Shown here: positions 19,068-27,600 of the stretch, one piece after another | How positions within the stretch are numbered: the first letter of the stretch is position 1 | Layout: the number at the start of each line of letters is the position of its first letter | Origin: Acidobacteriota bacterium | Lineage (GTDB): Bacteria > Acidobacteriota > Terriglobia > Bryobacterales > UBA6623 | Length of the DNA stretch: 64,000 bases | NCBI GenBank assembly: GCA_016125275.1 | Contig: WGMB01000001.1 | Span: 1-64,000 of the forward strand | Direction: 5' to 3' | Made by a program: the position numbers and the translations under genes | Notes under the pieces: model-generated | The model's input: only the letters and a program-made list of their open reading frames with translations | Database searches by the model: none | What the model was told of the DNA's origin: nothing

Positions 19068-20015
19068 TTGGCGGTCTTGTCCGCAGTTTTGCTATTCCGC
19101 TGCCCGCAGTGCCGGGAGCATGAGGGCGACCTGGACCCGTTTGGGACGGCCGGCTGGCGCTGTCCAGGCTGCGGCTCGGCTTGGGCGGTGCGCGACGGCG
19201 TGGTGGACGGGCTGACGCCGGAGGCTCGGGAGCGCTATGCCGGCTTCTTCGAGGACTGCCGGGCGGTGCGGGACGCGCAAGGGCTCGAGCCGCTGGATGC
19301 GTCGCGGTATTTGGAGCTGCCGTTCGGGCGGACGGAGTCGCCTTGGCCGCAGAGAGCGCGGAGCTGGCGGTCGTTCGAGCGGGACGTGCTGATTCCGCTG
19401 GAGCGCGACGCGACGAGGCCCTTGGAGATTCTGGACGCCGGCGCCGGGGCGGGTTGGCTGAGCTACCGGTTGGCGCTGCGCGGCCATCGCCCGGTGGCGA
19501 TCGACCTACGCGACGATCCGCGCGACGCGCTGGGGGCGGTCAGCCATTACCGAGAGGTTCTCGAGCGGCCGTTTCCGGCCATCCAAGCGGAGTTCGACAA
19601 CCTGCCGCTGGGCGAGGACCAGTTCGACCTGGTGGTCTACAACAGCTCGTTTCACCATGCCGTGGACTACCGGCAGACGCTGCGGGAGGCGCGGCGGGTG
19701 CTGAGTTGGGGCGGGCGCGTGGTGATTCTGGATACGCCGATCTACCAACGGTTCCAAGACGGCGAGGCGATGGTGGAGCGCCGCCACGCGCGCTTCGAGG
19801 AGCGCTACGGCCGGCGGCTGGATTCGGTGCTGAGCATGGAGTATCTGGACGAAGGGATGCTGCAGGCGCTGGCCGTCGAGTTGGGACTGCGCTGGACGAT
19901 CCACAAGCCTTGGCACGGGCTGAACCGCGAGGCGCAGGCTTGGCTGGCGCGTTGGAGCGCGCGGCGGCCGCCGGCGCGGTACTGGATACTGGAGGCTTCC
20001 TGGGGCGGATCATGA
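19068..20015 (+). CDS. SAM-dependent methyltransferase with N-terminal zinc ribbon
   Basis: A 315-residue protein. A four-Cys ribbon at the N-terminus (CPQC and CPGC, about 20 residues apart) resembles the Trm112-like domain found in front of some methyltransferases. Then comes a class I SAM-binding domain with motif I LEILDAGAGAGWLSYRLALRG-like sequence at about residues 120-140, an acidic motif II (PVAIDLRDD) and LPLGEDQFDLVVYNSSFHH. The start is TTG at 19068, since no ATG is available upstream of the ribbon. Its stop overlaps the start of the phosphatidylserine synthase gene (ATGA), so the two are translationally coupled. A lipid or small-molecule substrate is possible. Confidence 0.85.
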   Translation: MAVLSAVLLFRCPQCREHEGDLDPFGTAGWRCPGCGSAWAVRDGVVDGLTPEARERYAGFFEDCRAVRDAQGLEPLDASRYLELPFGRTESPWPQRARSWRSFERDVLIPLERDATRPLEILDAGAGAGWLSYRLALRGHRPVAIDLRDDPRDALGAVSHYREVLERPFPAIQAEFDNLPLGEDQFDLVVYNSSFHHAVDYRQTLREARRVLSWGGRVVILDTPIYQRFQDGEAMVERRHARFEERYGRRLDSVLSMEYLDEGMLQALAVELGLRWTIHKPWHGLNREAQAWLARWSARRPPARYWILEASWGGS

Positions 20016-20641
20016 CGCCGGATTCGGGCAAGAAGCATCTGTCGATGCTGCGGTCGTATACGGTGGCCGATGCGTTTACGCTCGGCAACGCGAGTTGCGG
20101 CACGATCGCGCTGTTCCTTTGCTTGGAGTACAGCCTGTCGCACCGGGATTGGCTGATCTGGACGGCGGTGGCGCTGCTGTTCCTGGCGCTGTTCTGGGAC
20201 GTGATGGACGGCTATTGGGCGCGGCGGTCGCGGCGGCAGTCGGTGTTGGGCGCGGATCTGGACTCGCTGTCGGACATCGTGTCGTTCGGCGTGGCTCCGG
20301 CGGTGCTGGGCTATACGCTGGGGCTGCGAGGCGGCTGGGACATCGTGATCCTGGTGTACTTCGTGGTGTGCGGCATCAGCCGCCTGGCGCGGTTCAACGT
20401 GACGGCGGCGGCGCTGTCGGACGGCTCGGGGAAGGTCAAGTACTTCGAGGGCGCGCCGATTCCGACGAGCGTGCTGATCGTGGCGGTGCTGGCGGCGGCC
20501 TTCGCGGCGGGGGCCGTGGAGGAGGAGCTGTGGCTCGGCGCACACCGCATCCTGCTGCCGACGCTGCATCCGCTGACGCTGCTGTATGGGGCGAGCGGGA
20601 CGGCGATGATCAGCGCGACGTTGCGCATCCCGAAGCCGTGA
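20012..20641 (+). CDS. pssA: CDP-diacylglycerol--serine O-phosphatidyltransferase
   Basis: A 209-residue integral membrane enzyme that makes phosphatidylserine from CDP-diacylglycerol and serine, the first committed step to phosphatidylethanolamine. The CDP-alcohol phosphotransferase signature D-x2-D-G-x2-A-R-x8-G-x3-D-x3-D is perfect, from D63 (DVMDGYWAR) to D88. About six hydrophobic segments are present and the length fits the short Gram-positive-type PssA. The start ATG at 20012 overlaps the stop of the methyltransferase gene. Confidence 0.9.
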   Translation: MTPDSGKKHLSMLRSYTVADAFTLGNASCGTIALFLCLEYSLSHRDWLIWTAVALLFLALFWDVMDGYWARRSRRQSVLGADLDSLSDIVSFGVAPAVLGYTLGLRGGWDIVILVYFVVCGISRLARFNVTAAALSDGSGKVKYFEGAPIPTSVLIVAVLAAAFAAGAVEEELWLGAHRILLPTLHPLTLLYGASGTAMISATLRIPKP

Positions 20642-20720
20642 GGCGGGTGCGGGAGGTCGTCGGGGACCGACGACCCGGCTCGCCTGGAGGCGCGCGCTAC
20701 GAGGCCGGAGCCGGGGGCGA

Positions 20721-20747
20721 TGTCGCGAAATGTCGCGATTTGTCGCG
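20721..20747. repeat. Three TGTCGCG iterons at exact 10-bp spacing
   Basis: TGTCGCG starts at 20721, 20731 and 20741, in the arrangement TGTCGCGAAA, TGTCGCGATT, TGTCGCGGAG. One-helical-turn spacing puts every copy on the same face of the DNA, as for cooperative protein binding. It lies 80 bases after pssA. Confidence 0.6.
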
Positions 20748-21189
20748 GAGGTTTTCTTTTGGGGCTTGGGGCGAAGCGGGGAATGGGCGCACGTCGGCTG
20801 TCCGAACGGCGGGTGGGGGAGGAAGACGAACGCCCGACGTGTCCCTGGGAGGGATCGGCCGGGCGTTCGCTTTGTGGTTGCGCGGGCTCCCTTACGCCGG
20901 AGCCCTGTCTATCTCTTTCAGCCGGCTGACGATCGGATTACGGCTCGAAGGCCGAGGCGGGCGCTTGATTGTTGGGCCTCAAACGCCAAAGGGCCGCTAC
21001 GGCTCGCTTTCTCCCTTCCCTGGTCAGGGTGAAGGGAGGACCTGCAGGCGTGCGCCGGGCGGTTGCCGATTGCCCTGCGCTCTTCATCTCTAGGATACGG
21101 GTGGTGTCAAGGGCCTGTGGGGTTGAGCGGCGTCGTAGCGAGTCGCGACGGTTTACTGGGCGGCCCAATAACGCCATGCTCCCGATAAT

Positions 21190-21217
21190 AGATCGGGCTC
21201 CCGTCCCCGAACTGCCC
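21190..21217. repeat. 28-bp direct repeat, copy 1
   Basis: AGATCGGGCTCCCGTCCCCG followed by AACTGCCC. The same sequence minus one C occurs at 22266-22292. Each copy lies a short way past the stop of a minus-strand accessory gene (stops at 21255 and 22301). Confidence 0.6.
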
Positions 21218-21254
21218 CGAACTGCCGGGCCCAAGCACTGTCGCTGCGCAAACG

Positions 21255-21890
21255 TCAGAAATTCAATACCCGATACTCTCTCATCACGAACTCACGCCCG
21301 CGAAGCTCGTGATCGGGCGATACGAGTTGGAGCGTGGCTGTCGTGGGATTCTGGCTCATGCAGCCCTCGTACCCGGCAGCTCGGACGCATTCGAGAACCT
21401 CGTCGAGAATCAGTCCCCGTTTAATCGGCCCATGGAGCACTTCCGACATGGCAGCCTTGAATCGCTCCCGATCGGAACCGGGCAGGGGCCCGAAGCGGAG
21501 GTTTACTACCAAGTCGACCGGTTTCGGAGCACCTTCAAACTTTTCGAAGGCCTTTCGAAGCTTCTCGTCACCTCGAAGAAGCTGATGGATTCTCTGTCGC
21601 TCTTCCCGAGGGATTGACGTCACCCAACTCAGCTCGGAGCATTCGGTTGAGAACGACCGCTTCCATGAGTCGTTGACTAGGCGGTTCGAAAAAACGAGTG
21701 TCCGGTCCGATCGGACCTTCGGCTCGCGCAGGCTGTAGCGAAACTCATTGAAGTCATTGAGAATCCGAAACACCCTCCAGATCCCTTTGCTGTAGGGACG
21801 AATCCAGTCTCCCACGCTTACGATCGGGGTGCTCACAGCGACCAGTGTTCCATATACTGCTTGAGCGTGGCTCCCGAACGCGCCGCCCAT
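21255..21890 (-). CDS. Accessory protein of unknown function
   Basis: Up to 211 residues. The conserved-looking part starts STPIVSVGDWIRPYSKGIW, and the GTG at 21836, which makes it residue 1 or 2, is a likely start; the ATG at 21890 is the alternative. The first half is beta-rich (WRVFRILNDFNEFRYSL, RTLVFSNRLVNDSWKRSF), the second helical with EERQRIHQLLRGDEKLRKAFEKF. There is no signal or membrane segment. GC content is visibly lower than the core genome, suggesting acquisition. I vaguely associate the GDW-x-x-P-Y-S-x-G-I-W-R-V block with toxin-immunity neighbourhoods, but cannot name a family. Confidence 0.6.
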   Translation of the reverse strand: MGGAFGSHAQAVYGTLVAVSTPIVSVGDWIRPYSKGIWRVFRILNDFNEFRYSLREPKVRSDRTLVFSNRLVNDSWKRSFSTECSELSWVTSIPREERQRIHQLLRGDEKLRKAFEKFEGAPKPVDLVVNLRFGPLPGSDRERFKAAMSEVLHGPIKRGLILDEVLECVRAAGYEGCMSQNPTTATLQLVSPDHELRGREFVMREYRVLNF

Positions 21891-21928
21891 ACCCGCTGAG
21901 TTTCCCCGGGTCTAGGCGCTCGAAGGTC

Positions 21929-22264
21929 ATGAAGCCGGAACGGGCCTCTGTCGGCCCGGGCATCCGCTGCTCCAGGACCGATTCGGAACGCATCAGGTCT
22001 CTCATGAGCCTCGGCTACATCAAGCGGGAAGCCGGCTTTCTCTTGCTCGTGGCACTGCACAGCGGCTACTTCGTACGCCGCCAATACCAAGGCTTCGCCG
22101 GCTACCGAAAGGCTCAACCGCGCGTTGAAGACGCTGCGCAACAGCGCCTGCCTGTGACCTGCCCCCGGAAAACCAGATCAACTAGGATGAGATCCGAGCT
22201 GGGCTCACCCGTCGGCTTGGCAGAGCGGTTTCGAGGACGTCGCATCGCCGAGCGGTATCGATAG
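21929..22264 (+). pseudogene. Truncated mobile-element protein (GYxxxxEAxFLxLVAxHSGYF type)
   Basis: Within a GC-rich stretch that otherwise looks empty, the frame from ATG 21929 encodes IRSLMSLGYIKREAGFLLLV followed by ALHSGYFVRRQYQGFAGYRK. The pattern (a helix with LGYxxxxEAxFL, then HSGYFxRRQ) resembles the N-terminal winged-helix part of replication/relaxation-type proteins carried on mobile elements. Sense is lost after about residue 73, at the point where TGACCTGCCCCC (22155-22166) resembles the end of an insertion sequence. It is probably a gene cut by an element that has since decayed. Confidence 0.4.
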
Positions 22265-22265
22265 C

Positions 22266-22292
22266 AGATCGGGCTCCGTCCCCGAACTGCCC
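22266..22292. repeat. 28-bp direct repeat, copy 2 (one base shorter)
   Basis: AGATCGGGCTCCGTCCCCGA followed by ACTGCCC, matching 21190-21217 except for one missing C. The pair brackets about 1.05 kb containing the unknown gene at 21255-21890 and the mobile-element fragment. Confidence 0.6.
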
Positions 22293-22300
22293 GTACGCTC

Positions 22301-23278
22301 TCAGTTGCTGCGTATCCCGGGATAGCGCCAGGATGGGTACTTGAACAGAGGCGGAGGTATCATTTCCTTGCTGTAAGGGATGCCGACGTAGAGCTTGTCT
22401 CCTACGATGAGTGTCTTCTTTTCAGGACCGAGAAAAACTCCTTCGACTCGAACGTGTCGCTCGGTTAGATAGACGCAACGAAATAGGACGTCGCGATCGC
22501 CGTTGACGACCTCTAGTGCTCGATCGTCGAAGTTGCTATCGATATTAACGCTTGTGAATGTGACCTTGTTGCCTCTCAATGATATTGTTTTTATTGGTGA
22601 TGGAGAAAATTGGTTTATCAAATCAGCATCGAACAGTACGTCCCCGTCCCTTTCGTAAATCCACAATGGTATATCAAGTCCGGCAAGCAGTTTGAATACT
22701 TGGAGTGGCTGGTGTAGGCGGCCGCCCACGTCGCCTAGATCCAAGGTGTTCCCGTCCGACAGAGAGATCATCAGTGGACCAGGCTGGAGCCGGAACCCAG
22801 GGTACTGAGGGGGTGAAGATTCAGTTTTACCACCTGCCTTTGGTTCCGTATTCTCAGCGATCTGAGCTGCGGTCTGGGTTCTGCCGTCGTCGAGGAAGTC
22901 CATTGTGTAGTATGCTCCCATTCCTAGAGCCGTAAGGCCGAAGGCTAGGGCGATTCGTCTGTTCCTGCGGTCGAAGTATGTAGTGTGCTTGGCAATGAAA
23001 AAGGTGCACGTCAGGCCGACCACTAGGCATACAGAACGTGTAACTCCCGTCGGTATGGTGCTTAGGATCGTTGTTATGCAGGAAAGGACGATCGTGATCA
23101 GAAGCGTGGCGGGCGGTTGGAGTTGGTGGATCCACGACTCGAGACGAGAGAGAGGGCCGATTGCTGAGGCCTGTCTCTCGTATTGCCGCGGCGTGAGTCC
23201 CACAGGTGCCGTTTTGTTCGGCAAGTTTGTGGGTTTGGGGCGTTTGGTCGCCTTCTTGGGTTTCGGCTTCTGCGACAT
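22301..23278 (-). CDS. Membrane protein of unknown function
   Basis: A 325-residue protein. A Lys/Pro-rich cytoplasmic N-terminus (MSQKPKPKKATKRPKPTNLP) is followed by three likely transmembrane segments: about 56-76 (ATLLITIVLSCITTILSTI), 80-98 (TRSVCLVVGLTCTFFIA) and 107-125 (RIALAFGLTALGMGAYYT). The C-terminal 180 residues form a soluble beta-rich domain (LMISLSDGNTLDLGDVGG, TISLRGNKVTFTSVNID, LIVGDKLYVGIPYS). GC content is lower than the core genes. No recognised domain. It could be a defence or effector-associated protein given its neighbours, but nothing shows that directly. Confidence 0.7.
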   Translation of the reverse strand: MSQKPKPKKATKRPKPTNLPNKTAPVGLTPRQYERQASAIGPLSRLESWIHQLQPPATLLITIVLSCITTILSTIPTGVTRSVCLVVGLTCTFFIAKHTTYFDRRNRRIALAFGLTALGMGAYYTMDFLDDGRTQTAAQIAENTEPKAGGKTESSPPQYPGFRLQPGPLMISLSDGNTLDLGDVGGRLHQPLQVFKLLAGLDIPLWIYERDGDVLFDADLINQFSPSPIKTISLRGNKVTFTSVNIDSNFDDRALEVVNGDRDVLFRCVYLTERHVRVEGVFLGPEKKTLIVGDKLYVGIPYSKEMIPPPLFKYPSWRYPGIRSN

Positions 23279-23357
23279 GGAGGTTTATGTAGTCAATGTA
23301 CCCAGACTAGATTGGCTTGGAGGTGAGGGCCCGAACGCCGAAGGAAGTGACTCCACC

Positions 23358-23700
23358 TCAGAAGTTATACCGCAGAAACAGCTCCACTCGGCGCGGCGAA
23401 GTCAACGTGTTCGTCACGCGGCCCAACTGCTCAGAGCTGATGAGCTGATCGCCGGCGAGGAAGGTCGGGTGGTTGAGGATGTTTTCCACGCGGGCGCCGA
23501 GTTGCAGCACTTGGGACTCCGTGAGCTGGGTCTTCTTCGACAACGAACAATCCCAGGCGAAGCCCGAGGGGCCGGAGAAGAGGCGGCGGCCTAGGGTTCC
23601 TGCTAGGCTCGGGCCAGGGTGCGTGAAGATGTACGGGTGGTCGCCGGTCGTGCGGAAGCCGATCAGTGCCGGCGAGGTCGCAGCGGGCTTAGGTGAGGAT
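23358..23700 (-). pseudogene. Remnant of a TonB-receptor C-terminus, duplicate of 24657-25050
   Basis: The minus strand encodes IGFRTTGDHPYIFTHPGPSL, then AGTLGRRLFSGPSGFAWDCS and SKKTQLTESQVLQLGARVEN to LFLRYNF. It matches the last part of the intact receptor at 24654-28220 nearly word for word, with an in-frame gap of about 25 residues and loss of everything upstream. It contains no start. It is either the stump of a tandem receptor gene removed by deletion, or a partial duplication. Confidence 0.85.
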
Positions 23701-23729
23701 CTGGAGTCACTGGCCGGTCTGCGTCTGGC

Positions 23730-24572
23730 CTACTTGAATGGCGTGCTTTGGCTGTCGATCTTGAGCAGGCCGCTCGGCACTACCTGCCAGCGCTCGATGA
23801 TCTGGGTCTCCGGTACGAAGAATATGCCTTGCGGACGAGGCTCGATATAGCGGAACTGAAGTTCCCGCTGCGACAGCACTTTGATGGACCCGCCGCGGCG
23901 ATCGTCGCTTTGCCAGACAACGCGGGCGTTGTGTCCGTCGAAGGCGTAGAGCCGTGCGGGCGTCAGGCTTCGGCTGCCGCCAATGACCTTGCCCCAGACC
24001 AGAAACCAGGCTTCGCCAGGGTTGGGCGAGTCCAGCGACATCATTTGAAAGCTGGTTCCGTCGAAAGGGTCCCCTGCTTCAGCCTGCAACGTCCACTGTC
24101 CGCCGGCTTTGGAGTAGAACTGGATTGCGGCATCGACCTCCGGGACGCCGTGGCCGCCGGACAGCACCGCGAATGCTGCGACGGTGACAGGGAGTCCGTG
24201 GAGTTGGGTCATCTCCGCTTGGGGGATGTTCGTGAGGCTCTCCGAACCGTAGAAGCCGACCAAGGAGCTCTCCGCCTGGAGATCGCGAAGGGCGGTCCGG
24301 ACCGATGCGGCCGTGGCGTCCGGTGTCTGGAGCGCGGCCAGGATCGTTGCTTCGCACAGGTCGTGGAGTTTCTGCACGACTTCGGCGATTCGAGCTTCCT
24401 GCGGGCGCGGCCAGGCGCCGGCCGGTTCCACGGACTTTGGCGGTCTCACGAGAGCGGAGAGATCGCGATAGCGCTTGGTCGTGGACTCATCGGCGCCGAA
24501 TACGGCGGTATCCTGGCCCGCGCCCAGCGCGTTGGCGAGGATTCCGATGAGGATGATTCGTGCGGCCAGCAT
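23730..24572 (-). CDS. Exported protein of unknown function
   Basis: A 280-residue protein with an N-terminal signal sequence (MLAARIILIGILANALGAG). The mature part has a helical N-half (EARIAEVVQKLHDLCEATIL) and a beta-rich C-half (QFYSKAGGQWTLQAEAGDPF, LYAFDGHNARVVWQSDDRRG, GIFFVPETQIIERWQV) that reads like a small repeat or sensor-domain-like fold. It sits between the receptor gene and the receptor remnant, on the same strand, and could be co-transcribed with the receptor 80 bases upstream. No recognised family. Confidence 0.7.
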   Translation of the reverse strand: MLAARIILIGILANALGAGQDTAVFGADESTTKRYRDLSALVRPPKSVEPAGAWPRPQEARIAEVVQKLHDLCEATILAALQTPDATAASVRTALRDLQAESSLVGFYGSESLTNIPQAEMTQLHGLPVTVAAFAVLSGGHGVPEVDAAIQFYSKAGGQWTLQAEAGDPFDGTSFQMMSLDSPNPGEAWFLVWGKVIGGSRSLTPARLYAFDGHNARVVWQSDDRRGGSIKVLSQRELQFRYIEPRPQGIFFVPETQIIERWQVVPSGLLKIDSQSTPFK

Positions 24573-24653
24573 TAGCTGCTTCGTATGGATTCGGATCGCG
24601 CGGTTTCCGAAGATGGATCTCTCGCGTTGGGGTTTTCAGCAAGCTCTCGGGGA

Positions 24654-27600
24654 TCAGAAGCTATAGCGCAGGAACAACTCGATTCGGCGCGGGGATGTCA
24701 GCGTGTTCGTCACGCGGCCGAACTGCTCGGAGCTGATGAGCTGGTCTCCGGCGAGGAAGGTCGGGTGGTTGAGGATGTTTTCCACGCGGGCGCCGAGTTG
24801 CAGCACTTGCGATTCCGTGAGCTGGGTCTTCTTCGACAGCGAAAAATCCCAGGCGAAGCTCGCGGGGCCGGAGAAGAGGCGGCGGCCCAGCGTCCCCACT
24901 TGGCCCGGGCCGGGGTGCGTGAAGACTTGGCCCTGGAACGTCGGCTCCCCGTCCGGGGCGACGCCGGAGCCGTCACGGGGGTTGATGGCGGCTTGGCTGA
25001 TGATGTACGGGCCGTCGCCGGTCATGCGGAAGTCGACCACGTCGGCCAGCTCGGAGCCGGTGAGTGAAGTCGTGGCCGTGTTCTGGCCGGAGCGGGCGGC
25101 GCGGTTGACGGTTCCGCGTTGCGAGAGCACTGACAGGGGCGCGCCCGATTGCCAGTTGAGGATGGACGAGACCGTCCAGCCGTGGGTGAGCTTGGGCGAG
25201 AGCGGCAGGCCGGCGAAGGGCAGCTCGTAGACGAAGTTCGCGTTGAAGACGTGGCGCAGGTCAAAGTCGGCGCGGGCGTGTTCGAGCTGCGGTTGGGCGT
25301 TGTCGAGGAACGGGTCGAAGCGGGTTCCGGTGCCGCTGGAGTCGGTGAGCGCCTTCGACAGGGAATAGTTGGCCTGGTATTGCAGGCCGGAGGCGGCGCG
25401 GCGGCGGACTTCGAGCTGGAGGCCGTGGTAGGTGGCGTTGGAGTAGTTGGCGACGATGTCGGCGACCAGGGTGTTGGGGTTGGGGCGGAAGGCGACGTCG
25501 CCGGTGAGCTCGTTGAGGATATAGAGGTAGGCGAGCTGGCCGGGTTCGCCTTGGCGGATGAGCTCGCGGACGGAGGAGGCGCCGAGCACGCCGCCGTCTT
25601 CCAAGCGCGGAAAGACGGTGAGCGGTTGGCTGCCGATGACGGAGCCGTTGTAGGCCGGGTTGAACTCGCCGGTGCGGCTGAGCGCCAGGAAGCCGTTGGC
25701 GCGGGCTTTTAGAAAATCGTCCAAGAAGCCGTTTTCGCGCAGGATGACTTGGTTGAAGTCATAGCCGCGCAGCATGTGCGTCGACTTCGTGCCGACGTAG
25801 CGGGCTTCGACGACGGTTTGGCGGCCGATTTGGCGTTCGAGGCTGAAGTTCCACTGCTGCACCGACGGGGCTTGCAGGCCGGGGTCGATGGAGAAGAGCG
25901 CGGAAGTGGGGTCGATGGCGAGGTTCTGGCTGGCGGTGCGCGGGACCTGGAAGGCGGGTGCGGTGATGGCGGGCGCGCCTTGGGAGAGGAAGCGGTCAAG
26001 GTTGCGGAGCAGCGGGCCGCCTTGGAGGCCTTGGTTGGCGGAGATGGCGTTCTCGGAAGCCTGGATGAGCTCGTCGTTGACGTAGTTGACGGAGTAGCCG
26101 ACGCGGACGGCGGACTTGCCGTCGCCGAAGGGGTCCCAGGCGAGGCCGAGGTTGGGTGCGAAGTTGTTCCGGTCGGGCCGCCAGAGGGGGCGTCCGGTGG
26201 CGGAGCCCGCGAAGTCGAGGGTGGCGTCGGAGAGCAGGGCGCCGATGACGCCGTTGCTATTGGGCACGGGGTTGAGCATCAGGCCGTCGCGCTCGTCCAG
26301 ACGGCCCAGGTACTCCCAGCGGACGCCGAGGTTGAGGGTGAGGCGCGGGGAGAGCTTGAAGTCGTCGTGGAGGTAGAGCGAGCCGATGTTGAAGCGGTAG
26401 CGGCGGCGGTACTCGGCGCCGGGGACGTAGCCGGAGGTGCGGTCCTGGACGTTGAAGGTCTGGTTGGCGCGTCCGACGACTCCGGCGAGGGTGGCGAGCA
26501 GGTCCTCGGCGCGGAAGAGGTCGTCGGAGGCGATGCCGCCGGGGAAGGAGGCGGAGCTGAGCAGGTATTGGCTGTCGTTGTCGAGGCCGACTTGGAGCGT
26601 GGGGCGGGTTCCGGAGAAGTCGTAGGTGTTGACGCGCACTTGCTGGAGCTGTCCGCCGAAGCGCAGGTTGTGGCGGCCGAGCTGGTAGGCGGCGTTGTCG
26701 GTCCAGTTGAAGGTGTTGGTGCGGCGGCCCTGGGGGGCGAAGTTGACGACGGGGTTGGTGTAGAGGAAGCCGTCGGTGAGCACGTCGGGGCGGGCGGAGG
26801 AGTTGGAGAAGTTGCCGTTGGTGAGGTTGAAGCCGAGGCGGGCTTCGTTGGTCCAGCGAGGGCCGGGGTTGAAGCGCCAGCCGGCGGAGAGGAAGTGGCT
26901 GTCGACGTCGTCGCGCACGGCGGGGTCGGGGTTATAGGCGCTGTCGATGTCGGCGCGGTCGCTCTGCTCGAAGCCCGGCTTGTAGGTGAGGCTGACGAAG
27001 CTCTTGGCGGAGGCGACCCAGTCGAAGCGGCTGGTGACGGCTTGGCGGTGGCCGTCGTCGCGGGCCAGGTAGCGGTAGCCGGCGGTGTTGAGCAGACGCT
27101 GCCGGGAGCTGTCGCCGAGGTCGAAGTTGTTGATCTGGTCGGCGGAAGGCGTTTTGGCCAGGGTTTCGAGCGCAGCGGAGTCGAAGCCGAGCGCCTGCAT
27201 GTTGAGCACGTTCACCTTGCGGAGGTTGTTGTCGAGGTCGACGTAGGTGAACACGCCGCGGCGGGCGTCGGGCGTGAGGATGGTGGTGTTGACCAGGGTT
27301 TCGGCGCGGCGCCGGAGGACCTCGTAGTTGGCGAAGAAGAAGAGGCGGTTCTTGACGATGGGTCCGCCGAGGGAGAAGCCGGCCTGGTGGATGTTGAGGT
27401 CGGGCTGCGGCAGGCCCTGGCGGTTGGAGAACCAGTCGGCGGCGGCGAGAGCGTCGTTGCGGTTGTGCCAGTAGCCGGTTCCGTGGAACTCCTGGCCGCC
27501 GGAAGGGGTGGTGAAGCTGACCTGGGAGGAGCCTCCGCCGGCGGCCGTGGAGGCGTTCTGGGTGGTGACGGAGAACTCGGCGACCTGGTCGATCAGGGTG

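Larger units (their letters stand above)
20642..21254. other. Gene-free stretch with repeats and hairpins
   Basis: No convincing gene. The open frames here have compositions unlike real proteins. It contains a three-copy 10-bp iteron at 20721-20747, an inverted repeat GAACGCCCG (20828-20836) / CGGGCGTTC (20860-20868), a small hairpin CCCGAT-AATAG-ATCGGG at 21181-21197, and one copy of a 28-bp repeat at 21190-21217. I looked for SRP, RNase P and tmRNA cores and did not find them. Confidence 0.5.

Noticed and set aside
20720..21234. Several frames of 60-100 codons in the gene-free stretch
   Set aside because: Low-complexity Arg/Gly/Ser composition, no ribosome sites matched to sensible N-termini, and no fold-like pattern.
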